A DNA stretch of 39,193 bases from Chloroflexota bacterium. GTDB lineage: Bacteria; Chloroflexota; Anaerolineae; Epilineales; SHYO01. A program made the translations under genes and the position numbers. Location of the stretch: NCBI GenBank assembly GCA_009692745.1, contig SHYO01000017.1, positions 1 through 39,193 on the forward strand. The letters run 5' to 3'. Shown here piece after piece: positions 1-9,621 of this stretch (the stretch's first letter is position 1; each line of letters begins with the position of its first letter). Below the pieces are notes generated by a model that searched no databases, had not been told where the DNA came from, and was given only the letters and a program-made list of their open reading frames with translations.

Positions 1-1
1 C

Positions 2-931
2 TTGTTGGACGATACATACACCAAACGGTACAAGGACATCCCGGCGCAGGCCTCCTGGGGCGTGCCCGGCGCATCTCCCGGCCAACTGCAGAATCCCAAA
101 GATATCAAGATCGGCCCCGATGGGAATCTCTACATCGCCGACTCTTCCAATGGCCGCGTCGACATCTTCGATCCCCAAGGTAAATTCATCTCCAGCTTCG
201 GCTCCCTCGGCCAGGCACCCGAACAGCTCAGCGAATTCTGGGGACTGGCGGTGGCCGCCGACAAGACCGTCTACATCGCCGATACCTGGAACCACCGCAT
301 CTCTGTCTGGAGTCCCGATGGCAAGTACCTGCGCGCCTTCGGCGGCTTCGCCGATGTGCAGGGCAAAGTCAACCAGGACCCTGGCAAGATGTGGGGACCG
401 CGCGATATCGCCCTCGATGCGCAGGGTAATCTCTATGTCACCGATACCGGCAACAAACGCATCCAGAAGTTTGCCCAGAATGGCACCCCCCTGGCGCAGT
501 TCGGCGGCGCCGGCGCCGGTCCCGGCCAGTTCAACGAGCCGGTCGGTATTGCCATCGGGGCGCAGAGCGGCGACATCTTCGTGGTTGATACCTGGAATCG
601 CCGCATCCAGCGCTTCAACAAGGATTTCCAATTCCTCTCCCAATGGCCGGTGCAGGGTTGGGAAGATGAAGGGGTCAACAACAAGCCCTACCTCGCCCTC
701 GATAGCCAGGAGAATGTCTTCGTCACCGATCCGGTCAATAGCCGCATCTTGAAATTCAACAACAAAGGAGAGTTGCTGGCGGTCTTTGGTAAAGCGGGCA
801 AGGATGCCAGCAGTATGAACCTGCCTACCGGTGTGGCAGTAGCTACCGGCGCCGCAGCGGATAAGGGTGACGTGCTGTATGTCACCGATTCTTTCAACCA
901 GCGCATCCTGCGCTTCGCTCCCATCCCGTAA
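2..931 (+). CDS. NHL-repeat (beta-propeller) protein, 5' end truncated by window
   Basis: Repeated NHL-like units (P.DIKIGPDGNLYIADSSNGRV, PRDIALDAQGNLYVTDTGNKRIQKF, PVGIAIG..GDIFVVDTWNRRIQRF, VLYVTDSFNQRILRF). ORF is open to the left edge, so it is probably the C-terminal part of a larger protein. Confidence 0.85.
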   Translation: MLDDTYTKRYKDIPAQASWGVPGASPGQLQNPKDIKIGPDGNLYIADSSNGRVDIFDPQGKFISSFGSLGQAPEQLSEFWGLAVAADKTVYIADTWNHRISVWSPDGKYLRAFGGFADVQGKVNQDPGKMWGPRDIALDAQGNLYVTDTGNKRIQKFAQNGTPLAQFGGAGAGPGQFNEPVGIAIGAQSGDIFVVDTWNRRIQRFNKDFQFLSQWPVQGWEDEGVNNKPYLALDSQENVFVTDPVNSRILKFNNKGELLAVFGKAGKDASSMNLPTGVAVATGAAADKGDVLYVTDSFNQRILRFAPIP

Positions 932-1049
932 ATTGTCCATAGGTGACACGGTGACCAAGGTTCCACTGCACTCATGGGGAGGGGTTTCCGAGGGGTCCCC
1001 TGGGGAGATTGCGCACCGTGCTACCCGATTATCTTACCATTAAGCTCGT

Positions 1050-2072
1050 GTGCCAGCCATAACTATGCGCCGAAATTATCTGCTGGCCCTTCTGGGGCTG
1101 CTCGCTACCATTTTCTTTCTCACCCTGGCCTTGCGTAACCTGGATTGGTCCCACCTGGCAGAAGTGCTGGCAACCACGAATTATGCCTGGGTCTTACCAG
1201 CCCTGGGATGCCAGCTTTTGGGTTACTGGCTGCGCGCGCAGCGTTGGCAGGAGATATTGCGACCCACCCGTACTATTCCCGCATCGCGCCTGTTCGGCCC
1301 AATGATGATCGGTTTTGCAGTGAACAATTTACTGCCCGCCCGGGTAGGTGAGATAGCCCGCGCTGTAGCCCTGGGACGGCAGGAGCATTTTAGTAAGAGT
1401 ACGGCTCTGGCAACCATTGTCGTAGAACGGGTATTAGATGGTCTGAGCCTGGTCTTCTTCCTTTTCCTTTTCTCCCTCTTCTGGCCTATGCCGGGATGGG
1501 GGATACAGGTGGAAGAAATTGCCGTGGCTGTTTTTGGAGTGGCTTTAGTGGGTATGGTGCTGGTGATTTTACCCGGCAACCTATTAGTAGTCTGGCTAGA
1601 AAAAGTGGTAAGATTCCTGCCTGGCGGTCTAGGCGTCCGGTTCATAACCTTGTTAAATACCTTCATCAGCGGGTTGGGTAGCCTGGGCCAGACCAGGACT
1701 TTGCTATGGTTAACGCCGCTATCTCTAGGGATTTGGGCATTGGAGAGCGGGGCCTATTACTGCCTATCCTTGGGTTTTAATTTACCATTCACCCTTTTCG
1801 AGCGGCTGGGAGTGGCCATCCTGGTGATGGTAATGGCCAACCTGGGCGGGCTCATTCCTTCCTCTCCCGGTTATGTAGGCACCTTCCATTTCTTCGTGAT
1901 TACGGCATTGAGCGCCTTTCAGGTGCAACGTGAAGTGGCTGTGAGCTTCGCGCTTATCGCCCACGGCGGGCAATACGTGATGGTCACTTTCATCGGCGTC
2001 TTTTTCATGGTCCAGAATGGCTGGAGCATCTGGCGGCTTTCCCGCGAGGATCTCACCCCAAGCGCGCCATAG
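1050..2072 (+). CDS. Flippase-like / lysylphosphatidylglycerol synthase TM region (UPF0104) membrane protein
   Basis: 340 aa multi-TM protein; NNLLPARVGEIARA and GLIPSSPGYVGTFHFF motifs typical of the family. Confidence 0.8.
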   Translation: MPAITMRRNYLLALLGLLATIFFLTLALRNLDWSHLAEVLATTNYAWVLPALGCQLLGYWLRAQRWQEILRPTRTIPASRLFGPMMIGFAVNNLLPARVGEIARAVALGRQEHFSKSTALATIVVERVLDGLSLVFFLFLFSLFWPMPGWGIQVEEIAVAVFGVALVGMVLVILPGNLLVVWLEKVVRFLPGGLGVRFITLLNTFISGLGSLGQTRTLLWLTPLSLGIWALESGAYYCLSLGFNLPFTLFERLGVAILVMVMANLGGLIPSSPGYVGTFHFFVITALSAFQVQREVAVSFALIAHGGQYVMVTFIGVFFMVQNGWSIWRLSREDLTPSAP

Positions 2073-2101
2073 CATGGAGCTTCGGGCTGATTAGAGCTCC
2101 G

Positions 2102-2117
2102 GCTGAGTATACTCAGC
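2102..2117. repeat. Palindrome GCTGAGTATACTCAGC (dispersed family, copy 1)
   Basis: Perfect 16-bp palindrome; identical copy at 3545..3560. Confidence 0.9.
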
Positions 2118-2128
2118 AAAAAGATTAG

Positions 2129-2145
2129 TACTGGACAGTCCAGTA
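2129..2145. promoter_or_regulatory. Inverted repeat TACTGGAC-A-GTCCAGTA, possible operator
   Basis: Perfect 8-bp arms around one central base, 22 nt upstream of the TlpA-like gene start. Confidence 0.5.
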
Positions 2146-2167
2146 TGAAGTTTAGTTGGTGTGACTA

Positions 2168-2845
2168 TTGAGGAGGATAAGATTGAAATTTAAGCTGCTT
2201 ATAGCTCCGCTGACTTACCTTAGACCAAATCACCTGATGGATTTTCTGGCCATTCTTTTTGTGTTTGGGGTCATTATGGCCGGGTGTGCCGGCGCAGGTA
2301 CCACTGCCGCGCCAGGGCAGAGTGCGGGGAGTGTCAGCATTCCCACGCCTACCGTGCAGACGGGCACGGGCTCTACGGCGTCTAGCGATGGTACCAGTAA
2401 AGATTTACCGAAATGGATGTCTACCGAGCTGCGCGATGTCAATTCGGGACAGAAATTTCACCTGGCCGATTTTAAAGGGCAGACGGTATTGGTAGAAACG
2501 ATGGCGGTTTGGTGTACTAATTGCCTGGCGCAGCAGAAGGAGATCCAGCAATTCAAATCCCAGGCAGGGGATAAAGTGGTAAGTGTTTCGCTGGATATCG
2601 ATCCCAACGAGGATGAAAGCATCTTACAAAAACACGCCAGCAATCACAATTTTGGCTGGCTCTATGCCCTGGCGCCGGGGGCCGTATCTACGGAGTTGTC
2701 TCAGAAATTCAGCAATAATGTGCTCAATCCACCGACGACCCCTATTATCCTGATTGATCCTAAAGGAGAAGCCCATCTGTTACCTTTTGGAATCAAATCT
2801 GCCAATCAACTGGCAGGTTTTGTAAAGCAGTACGGTGGTGGATGA
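2168..2845 (+). CDS. TlpA/thioredoxin-like lipoprotein
   Basis: Lipobox-like VIMAGC; redox motif WCTNC in a thioredoxin-like context (VETMAVWCTNCLAQQKEIQQF); overlaps the start of a CcdA-like gene. Confidence 0.8.
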   Translation: MRRIRLKFKLLIAPLTYLRPNHLMDFLAILFVFGVIMAGCAGAGTTAAPGQSAGSVSIPTPTVQTGTGSTASSDGTSKDLPKWMSTELRDVNSGQKFHLADFKGQTVLVETMAVWCTNCLAQQKEIQQFKSQAGDKVVSVSLDIDPNEDESILQKHASNHNFGWLYALAPGAVSTELSQKFSNNVLNPPTTPIILIDPKGEAHLLPFGIKSANQLAGFVKQYGGG

Positions 2846-3533
2846 AGTAAAGATAAACCTGGCGCAAGATCTGTTGGTGGCATTCCTGGCAGGGATAGGC
2901 ACAATGTCCAGCCCCTGCGCTCTGCCCTTATATCCTGGTTTCCTGGCATTCCTTGGAGGCCAGAAAAGTCACAATTCGTATCTCCTGGGTTTCTGGGTGC
3001 TCTTGGGTGTGCTGGTGATGATGTTGTGCCTGGGCGCCATTATGGCAGCTTTAAGTTTGGCAGTCACCCGGGTTGTCAGTATTATTCTCCCTCTGGCCGA
3101 TGTACTCATTATGCTGCTGGGTATGCTCTTGCTGCTGGATATTAACCTTTTCCAGCGCTTGCCCTCAGGGTTCTTACCCCCGGTGACTGCCTCGATGGCG
3201 GGGAATCGCAATCTCAGCGCCTTTATCTACGGGCTGCTCTATGGACCCATTGCTTTGCCCTGTTCCGGCGCGTTTATAGTCAGCATCTTTGCCCTGTCTA
3301 CCGGCATGCAGGAATTCGGCGCCCGCCTCCTGCTCTTTCTGGTTTTCGGCCTGGGCTTCGGGTTACCCCTGCTTTTTCTTTCTCTACTGGCAGGTGGTAC
3401 GCAACGCCAGCTCACCAGGTGGCTGGCGCAGCACGCTACCTGGATTAATCGAGTGGCGGGAGTTATTTTATTAATCGCCGGCATCCTGGATCTACGCAGC
3501 AATTGGGAGTTGCTCAGCCTGTATTTAGCCTGA
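2835..3533 (+). CDS. Cytochrome c biogenesis protein CcdA/DsbD-like transmembrane protein
   Basis: Multi-TM with SSPCALPLYPGFLAFL and YGPIALPCSGAF motifs of the CcdA family; translationally overlaps the thioredoxin-like lipoprotein. Confidence 0.85.
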   Translation: MVDEVKINLAQDLLVAFLAGIGTMSSPCALPLYPGFLAFLGGQKSHNSYLLGFWVLLGVLVMMLCLGAIMAALSLAVTRVVSIILPLADVLIMLLGMLLLLDINLFQRLPSGFLPPVTASMAGNRNLSAFIYGLLYGPIALPCSGAFIVSIFALSTGMQEFGARLLLFLVFGLGFGLPLLFLSLLAGGTQRQLTRWLAQHATWINRVAGVILLIAGILDLRSNWELLSLYLA

Positions 3534-3560
3534 GAGTACTCAGGGCTGAGTATACTCAGC
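3530..3560. repeat. Double palindrome: CTGAGAGTACTCAG and GCTGAGTATACTCAGC (dispersed family, copy 2)
   Basis: 3530..3543 is the reverse complement of CTGAGTACTCTCAG; 3545..3560 is identical to copy 1. Confidence 0.9.
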
Positions 3561-3693
3561 CTGGTACTCCAGAAAGATCGCGATACAAAATATAAAGCGT
3601 AGGGTTATCGTAGGGTTACCGTCTACTTTTAGGCAGGCAAATTCTACCAACATGGTGTATTATTGATCTTGTCAGACTCTTCTCCTCCTTTTG

Positions 3694-3739
3694 GTGAAAG
3701 GGCTGAGGGATAGCCGCCGAACCCCCTCAGCCCTTTCGC
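3694..3739 (+). terminator. Long stem-loop, possible terminator
   Basis: GAAAGGGCTGAGGG (3696..3709) pairs perfectly with CCCTCAGCCCTTTC (3724..3737), 14-nt loop; only a short T4 run downstream. Confidence 0.5.
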
Positions 3740-3800
3740 ATTTTCCACGATCTCAGATATGAATATTCATATCAATCCCAACATCGATGCCGTTTTGTTT

Positions 3801-3829
3801 TTGCGCGGTGCTTGACAACAGAGTACAAT
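3801..3829 (+). promoter_or_regulatory. Putative sigma70-type promoter TTGCGC-N17-TACAAT
   Basis: -35-like TTGCGC 3801..3806, 17-nt spacer, -10-like TACAAT 3824..3829, 66 nt upstream of the S51 peptidase start codon. Confidence 0.35.
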
Positions 3830-3894
3830 AGACCCGATCTGCTCCCCTGCTGAAATTAACGTCCGAAGTGTCGTGAGGCTATGAGGTAATAGAT

Positions 3895-4605
3895 ATGGCA
3901 CCTGTAAAAGGCCACGGTTATATTCTGCTGGAGGGTGGGGCTGAGTTCAGCGGACAGATGGCTGTGCCAGATCGGCGCGCCATTGAGCTGGCCGGAGGCT
4001 GGGAAACTCCTGTCAGCATCATTCCTGCCGCTGCTGCTCCCGACCATAACCATGAGCGCGCCGGTCAGAATGGCAAGGCGTGGTTTACCACCCTGGGGGC
4101 AAAGAAGGTGGAGGTACTCCTCCTTATCGACAGGTCCTCGGCAAATGATGTGGCCATTTCAGCAACTTTGCGCGCCTCCTCCTTGATCTATCTACTAGGA
4201 GGCTTTACCCACTACCTGGGACAGACATTGGCCGGTAGTAAGAGCTGGCAGGCCATAGAGGAAGCATACCAGGCCGGGGCCGTCATCGCCGGCAGTAGCG
4301 CCGGGGCCATGGTGCTGTGCCAATACTATTACGACCCAGGCACGAAAAAGATTGTCGACGGCCTGGGCCTGGTTCCCCATACGCTGGTCATACCCCATCA
4401 TAATACCTTTGGCAAGGGATGGGCGCCCCAACTTGCAGCCCTGATGCCATCGACTGCATTACTCGGTATTGATGAACACACGGGAATGGTAGATGACGGC
4501 CAGGATAGCGCGTGGCATATCTATGGCCAGGGCAATGTCACTATATACCGCCAAGGCCAGGCCCATGTCTTCCGCCCAGGAGACGAGTTCCGCCTGGAAC
4601 AATAA
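3895..4605 (+). CDS. Peptidase S51 / cyanophycinase-like protein
   Basis: GGFTHYLGQTL, AGSSAGAMVL (nucleophile Ser) and GLGLVPHTLVIPHHNTFG motifs of the S51/class I GAT-like family. Confidence 0.85.
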   Translation: MAPVKGHGYILLEGGAEFSGQMAVPDRRAIELAGGWETPVSIIPAAAAPDHNHERAGQNGKAWFTTLGAKKVEVLLLIDRSSANDVAISATLRASSLIYLLGGFTHYLGQTLAGSKSWQAIEEAYQAGAVIAGSSAGAMVLCQYYYDPGTKKIVDGLGLVPHTLVIPHHNTFGKGWAPQLAALMPSTALLGIDEHTGMVDDGQDSAWHIYGQGNVTIYRQGQAHVFRPGDEFRLEQ

Positions 4606-4653
4606 ACCCAGAGATGTAGAGCCCTTTGTTCTCTCTGTTGAAGGTACTCAGCC

Positions 4654-4669
4654 GCTGAGTACTCTCAGC
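4654..4669. repeat. GCTGAGTACTCTCAGC (dispersed family, copy 3)
   Basis: Exact 16-mer also at 19601 and 36028; 6-bp inverted arms. Confidence 0.9.
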
Positions 4670-4735
4670 ATGAGGTCGTAGCAGTCCAGTGTGGTAAGAT
4701 CATCGAGATGGGTAGCACTGTGGGAGATGGGGCGC

Positions 4736-5515
4736 ATGTTATTGGCTATTGAAATAGGCAATTCAAATCTAAAGCTGGCCCTATTCGCAGATACCCATCT
4801 GCACGCCAAATGGCGGCTGGCGACCAAAGTTCACTATACAGCGGTAGAACAAAGCATACGCCTGGCGGAGTCGCTCCTTTACAGAGGATTGCAACCGGAT
4901 CAGGTGACCGGCTGTGTCATCTCATCGGTAGTCCCTTTGGTAACACCGGCCTGTATCGAGTTTTCTCGCCAATATCTGAATGTCGAGCCCGTGGTGGTAA
5001 AACCGGATTTAGAAACGGGGATGGGAATCTTATATGATGATCCCGCACAACTTGGGGTGGACCGCTTCGCCGATGCCGTGGCAGCATTCCACCTTTATGG
5101 CGCCCCGCTCATCGCCATCGACTTTGGCACCGCCACCACATTCAATGTGGTAAATAGCGCCGGGGACTTCGCCGGAGGCGCGATTGCCCCGGGCCTGGCA
5201 CTGGTAGCCAGATCCCTGGAGCGCGGCGTTGCCCAACTGCCGCGCATCGAATTAACCTTTCCAGGGCGAGCGATTGGCACGAATACGGTTGCAGCCATGC
5301 AGTCTGGTCTCCTCTACGGCTACATTGGCTGGGTTGAAAGGCTTATCTGGCAATTGAAGGATGAATTGGCGGCTGAACCAAAGGTCATTGCCACCGGGGG
5401 ACTGGTAAGTATAATTGCCTCCCATATTAAAGCCATTGATATCGTCAATGAAGATCTGACGGTGGAAGGCTTAAGACTCATCTGGCAAATTCAACAGAAT
5501 CACAAAAAACATTAG
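4736..5515 (+). CDS. coaX: Type III pantothenate kinase
   Basis: MLLAIEIGNSNLKLALF, DRFADAVAA, IAIDFGTATTFNVV, GGAIAPGL and ATGGL motifs. Start at 4736 preferred over 4691. Confidence 0.92.
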   Translation: MLLAIEIGNSNLKLALFADTHLHAKWRLATKVHYTAVEQSIRLAESLLYRGLQPDQVTGCVISSVVPLVTPACIEFSRQYLNVEPVVVKPDLETGMGILYDDPAQLGVDRFADAVAAFHLYGAPLIAIDFGTATTFNVVNSAGDFAGGAIAPGLALVARSLERGVAQLPRIELTFPGRAIGTNTVAAMQSGLLYGYIGWVERLIWQLKDELAAEPKVIATGGLVSIIASHIKAIDIVNEDLTVEGLRLIWQIQQNHKKH

Positions 5516-5551
5516 GCACCTGATTGGTAATCCCCTATTTCAAGGAGGGAG

Positions 5552-6439
5552 ATGCACTCCATGTCCATTACGACCCCTCAGATTACCTGGGGTAATCTTA
5601 CGTCAGAACAAATTTCATATTACGACCGGGAAGGATACCTGATTTTGCCACATCTTTTGAATAAGGAAGATATGGCCAGGGTCATTGCCTCGATGAGTGC
5701 GAAAGTAAATCAGATAGCCCATGATCTCTTCGCGCATGGACTGGTTGCCTCTAAATATGAGGATAGTCCTTTCGAATGGCGCCTGGCGCAGCTCTTCGCC
5801 GGCCTGACCGACGCCCATTTCCTCAAATATGGGCGCAGTTGGCGCGACCGATTACCGGGTTACTTCGATTTGATGTCCAATCCCAAAATCTTGGATGCGG
5901 TGGAATCTTTGATTGGGGGCGAGATTTTTGCCAACCCGGTATATAACACCCGGCCCAAAGTGCCCCACGTGGCAGCCGGCGCCGTACCCTGGCACCAGGA
6001 TAAATCCTACTGGCCGGATGCAAACTCCAACCCTGTGATTACCGTTTGGATTCCTCTGGTAGATGCCAATCTGGAAAATGGATGCCTGCATATCTGGCCC
6101 CGTACTCATCGCAAACGGGTGCTCTCTTACCACCGTGAGACGCATACGGGAACCGGCTATACCGAGACCGATGCACAGCACCTGAAAAATGTGCGGGTGG
6201 TCCCTCTGCCCTTAGAGGCTGGCGGCGCGATCCTCTTTAATGACCGCTGCCTGCATATGTCTACTCCCAATAATACCCGCACAGTGCGCTGGAGCGTAGA
6301 CTTGCGATATCAGCCAACAGATCAAGATCCCATGCCGCAACATGGCATCGGTTTTCTGGCCCGTAGCCGCAGGTATCCCGAGCGGATGGCAACGCTTGAG
6401 GACTGGCTGGCTTACCTGCCCGAGCACGAAGCACGATAA
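5552..6439 (+). CDS. Phytanoyl-CoA dioxygenase (PhyH) family Fe(II)/2OG oxygenase
   Basis: PWHQDKSYWPDANSNPVITVWIPLVDANLENGCLHIWPRTHR (HxD motif) and downstream R/H residues typical of PhyH. Confidence 0.88.
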   Translation: MHSMSITTPQITWGNLTSEQISYYDREGYLILPHLLNKEDMARVIASMSAKVNQIAHDLFAHGLVASKYEDSPFEWRLAQLFAGLTDAHFLKYGRSWRDRLPGYFDLMSNPKILDAVESLIGGEIFANPVYNTRPKVPHVAAGAVPWHQDKSYWPDANSNPVITVWIPLVDANLENGCLHIWPRTHRKRVLSYHRETHTGTGYTETDAQHLKNVRVVPLPLEAGGAILFNDRCLHMSTPNNTRTVRWSVDLRYQPTDQDPMPQHGIGFLARSRRYPERMATLEDWLAYLPEHEAR

Positions 6440-6450
6440 CAAGGATAGAG

Positions 6451-7695
6451 ATGTCAAAACGCAGCCAGGTTTTTATCCTATTCACTGCCGCTTTTTTTGT
6501 CTCGCAATTCTTTCTCTCGGCAAATGCGGTCATTGCTGCCGATCTATCGCGGGAGCTAGATCTGACCCCTGCCGAATTGGGGTTGATGTCCAGCGTATTT
6601 TACATGGCATTTGCCCTGGTCCAACTACCCCTGGGGGTGGGCCTGGACCGGTGGGGACCGCGCTGGGTTACGCCGGGATTGATGTTACTGGCGGCTGCCG
6701 GTAGCATGGTTTTTGCGCTGGCGCCTTCATTCCCGATCCTGGCGCTAGGGAGGGCACTGATCGGGATGGGAATGTCGGGGGTCTTGATGGGCGGGTATAA
6801 AGCCATCAGCCAATGGTATCCGCCCCGGCGCTTTGCTACAGTTTCCGGGTTGCTGGCAGCTATAGGGGTTTGCGGAAGCCTGTTAGCAGCTACGCCTCTC
6901 GCCTGGTTGGATCGTGTGATTGGGTGGAGAGCCGTTTTTGGCGGGGGATCCGTCGTCATCCTGTGTGTCTCCCTGGCAATTATGCTCTGGGCGGAGAACA
7001 AACCAGGGGAAGCATCTGCCGCTGGAGGGTCACGCGCCGGAAGTGACCTACGGGCCATTTTTACCAATAGCCAATTCTGGCGCATTGTACCTTTAATGTT
7101 TCTGATCAATGGGATCATTGGAGGGTTTCGCGGCTTGTGGGCCGGACCATACCTGTTCGACGTGTTGCGCCTGGAGCAGATTGCGGCAGGCAATCTTTTG
7201 CTGCTGCTGGCCATTGGTGCTGTGGCCGGCCCATTGACGGCAGGTTGGATTGCCAACCGGCTAGGAAGCTACCAGATCGTGATCGGCAGTACGATGGTTT
7301 TTATCCTGTGCCAGCTCCTTTTAGCCGGTTTACCCCCTATGGTGATTACCGGCCTGACATATATCTGTTTTGGCTATTCCGGCGGGTTTTTGATCTTGTT
7401 GCTGGCCCAGGTACGCCAGATCTTCCCGTCTGCCATGACCGGACAGGCGCTATCCACCATTAACCTATTTGCCTTTTGTGGTACTTTTCTGATACAGTGG
7501 TGGATAGGGTTGGTAGTGGGGACTTACCCGGTAGATGGTACCGGCCATTACCCGGCCCAGGCTTATACTATTGTGCTGCAAATCGCAGCCGCCGGAACAT
7601 TCCTCTCGCTGCTCTGGTATCTTCCTCTGCTACGGAATCCTAGCGGAACCCTGACCCCGGTTCAGGAGATATCGTTTAAGGGCAAAGAGCAATAA
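6451..7695 (+). CDS. Major facilitator superfamily transporter
   Basis: 12-TM-like protein; GLMSSVFYMAFALVQLPLGVGLDRWGPR motif A-like signature; starts 12 nt after the PhyH gene. Confidence 0.88.
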   Translation: MSKRSQVFILFTAAFFVSQFFLSANAVIAADLSRELDLTPAELGLMSSVFYMAFALVQLPLGVGLDRWGPRWVTPGLMLLAAAGSMVFALAPSFPILALGRALIGMGMSGVLMGGYKAISQWYPPRRFATVSGLLAAIGVCGSLLAATPLAWLDRVIGWRAVFGGGSVVILCVSLAIMLWAENKPGEASAAGGSRAGSDLRAIFTNSQFWRIVPLMFLINGIIGGFRGLWAGPYLFDVLRLEQIAAGNLLLLLAIGAVAGPLTAGWIANRLGSYQIVIGSTMVFILCQLLLAGLPPMVITGLTYICFGYSGGFLILLLAQVRQIFPSAMTGQALSTINLFAFCGTFLIQWWIGLVVGTYPVDGTGHYPAQAYTIVLQIAAAGTFLSLLWYLPLLRNPSGTLTPVQEISFKGKEQ

Positions 7696-7741
7696 TTCAA
7701 GAGAATCTTATGTCATAGCCATATGATCCATAAGGAAAATT

Positions 7742-8701
7742 ATGTCAGCAACAGCACAACTTATCGAACTTGACGATATCTACGCCGCGCGAGAGGTAAT
7801 GGCAGGCCGGGTGCATCGCACTCCCCTCATCAGCTCAGCTTACCTTGGTCAGCAGAGTGGTGTCCGCCTTTATTTCAAATTGGAGCTCTTCCAGAAAACG
7901 GGCTCTTTTAAGGCACGGGGTGTACTGAATAAACTCTACCATTTGAGCTCCGCGGAGAAGCAAAAAGGGGTGGTCACCCTATCGGCTGGAAACCACGCCC
8001 AGGCGCTGGCTTGGGCTGCCACTCAAGCCCATATCCGGTCGACGGTCGTCATGCCTGCTACAGCCGTACGCAGCAAGGTGGCAGCCACCGAAGGGTATGG
8101 CGGAGAAGTAGTGTTGACAGCGGGGGATTTATTGCAGACGTGCCTGCAAATTCAGCAGGAGCGTGATTTGACTTTAGTCCACCCCTTTGATGATCCAATG
8201 ATTATTGCCGGCGCCGGTACTGTGGGGTTGGAAATCCTGGAAAACCTGCCGGATGTCGATGCCGTTATTACCCCAGTCGGCGGAGGTGGCCTGATATCCG
8301 GCGTAGCCACAGCCATCAAGACTCAAAAAACGCACACCCGAATCATCGGGGTAGAGCCAGAAGGCGCAGCAGCTATGTCTCGCAGCCTGCAAAAAGGGCA
8401 GCCAGTAAGCCTGGAGCAGATGCATACCGTGGCCGATGGCTTGGCAGCGCCCTTTGCCGGTCAACATACGCTGGCGCATGTCCAGGCCTATGTGGACGAT
8501 ATGCTCCTGGTTTCGGATCGGGAAATTATCGATGCCATGGTCCTTATTCTAGAGCGCTGTAAGGTCGTCGCTGAACCGGCTGCCGCCGCCAGCCTGGCAG
8601 CTCTCTTATCGGGGAAGATCGATCTACCGCGGGGGGCCAAGGTGGTGTGCATCCTGAGCGGAGGCAATATAGACCGACAACGTCTGAAGGAGCTCTTGTA
8701 A
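7742..8701 (+). CDS. Threonine dehydratase / serine-threonine ammonia-lyase-like PLP enzyme
   Basis: LFQKTGSFKARG (PLP Lys), SAGNHAQALAWAA, PVGGGGLISG, VCILSGGN motifs. Confidence 0.9.
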   Translation: MSATAQLIELDDIYAAREVMAGRVHRTPLISSAYLGQQSGVRLYFKLELFQKTGSFKARGVLNKLYHLSSAEKQKGVVTLSAGNHAQALAWAATQAHIRSTVVMPATAVRSKVAATEGYGGEVVLTAGDLLQTCLQIQQERDLTLVHPFDDPMIIAGAGTVGLEILENLPDVDAVITPVGGGGLISGVATAIKTQKTHTRIIGVEPEGAAAMSRSLQKGQPVSLEQMHTVADGLAAPFAGQHTLAHVQAYVDDMLLVSDREIIDAMVLILERCKVVAEPAAAASLAALLSGKIDLPRGAKVVCILSGGNIDRQRLKELL

Positions 8702-8777
8702 TGGCATATTCCAAGTCCAAACGGCCTCAAGTTTATTTGTGTCTAGCTAAGCTAGAACCCCACATCGGAGAAAATGC

Positions 8778-9509
8778 ATGCATGGCAAAGAATTGGCTCA
8801 AAAAAACTTTGACTGTCACCTGCAGCAAAATTCCTACCCGGGACGTGGCCTGACCATCGGCCGGGCCTCAAGCGGCAATGCCTGGATGATTATATACTGG
8901 ATTATGGGCCGTAGCGCCAACAGCCGAAATCGCCGCTTTGTGGCCGACGGAACGACCTTGCGGACTGCACCGGTAGATGTGTCTACCGTAAAGGAACCGG
9001 GGTTGATTATCTATGAAAGCATGTTAGAATTTCCGGGCATTTACCTGGTCAGCAACGGGGATCAGACCCGCACGCTCTATGAAACGCTGAAGTTCGGCGG
9101 CAGTTTTGACGGCGCTTTGGCAGGGCGAGAACGGGAGCCCGACGCGCCCAACTTCACACCGCGCATCAGCGGTATGTTGAACTTGCAACAGACCCAAACC
9201 TCTATTATGTTGAGCATCCTTAAAGCAAATCCTTTCGACAGTAACCTGACAGACCGTTTTACATACCGGCCAGCACTGCCGCCACCAGGGTTCGGCGTTG
9301 GCCTGACTACTTACCAGGAAAATGGGGATCCATTACCCAGTTTTAAGGGCGATCCCCTGATTTTGCCGTGTCCAGGCAATACTAAAGAGGTGTTGGATTA
9401 CTATTGGCATGCCTTGGACAATGAAAATCTTATCTCTATGGCGGTAAAATGGATACCCATGCCCGACCTCACTAGTAAATTAGTAATTCGCAATCGTTAT
9501 GGAGACTGA
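8778..9509 (+). CDS. IMP cyclohydrolase-like (PurO-type) protein
   Basis: SYPGRGLTIGRA..., IYWIMGRSANSRNRRF, YLVSNGDQTRT, PNFTPRISG: PurO-like family pattern. Confidence 0.7.
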   Translation: MHGKELAQKNFDCHLQQNSYPGRGLTIGRASSGNAWMIIYWIMGRSANSRNRRFVADGTTLRTAPVDVSTVKEPGLIIYESMLEFPGIYLVSNGDQTRTLYETLKFGGSFDGALAGREREPDAPNFTPRISGMLNLQQTQTSIMLSILKANPFDSNLTDRFTYRPALPPPGFGVGLTTYQENGDPLPSFKGDPLILPCPGNTKEVLDYYWHALDNENLISMAVKWIPMPDLTSKLVIRNRYGD

Positions 9510-9621
9510 GAGCGGGGGGGAGAGGTACCCTTTGAACAAATACACCGCACTGTGACGGCATTGGAGGCCTTTTGGGGCAATCTGGTACAAAGGTAGGACA
9601 TAAAAGGTCAGGGGAGAAAAA

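Noticed and set aside
120-752. 210-aa + ORF overlapping the NHL gene in another frame
   Set aside because: Shadow ORF of a GC-rich coding sequence; low-complexity Ser/Pro/Arg product with no family pattern.
3598-3618. Direct repeat CGTAGGGTTA-T-CGTAGGGTTA
   Set aside because: Single short duplication with no spread or context; likely incidental.
3812-3829. Apparent TTGACA followed by TACAAT
   Set aside because: Spacer is only 6 nt, incompatible with a -35/-10 pair; TTGCGC at 3801 with 17-nt spacing is the better reading.
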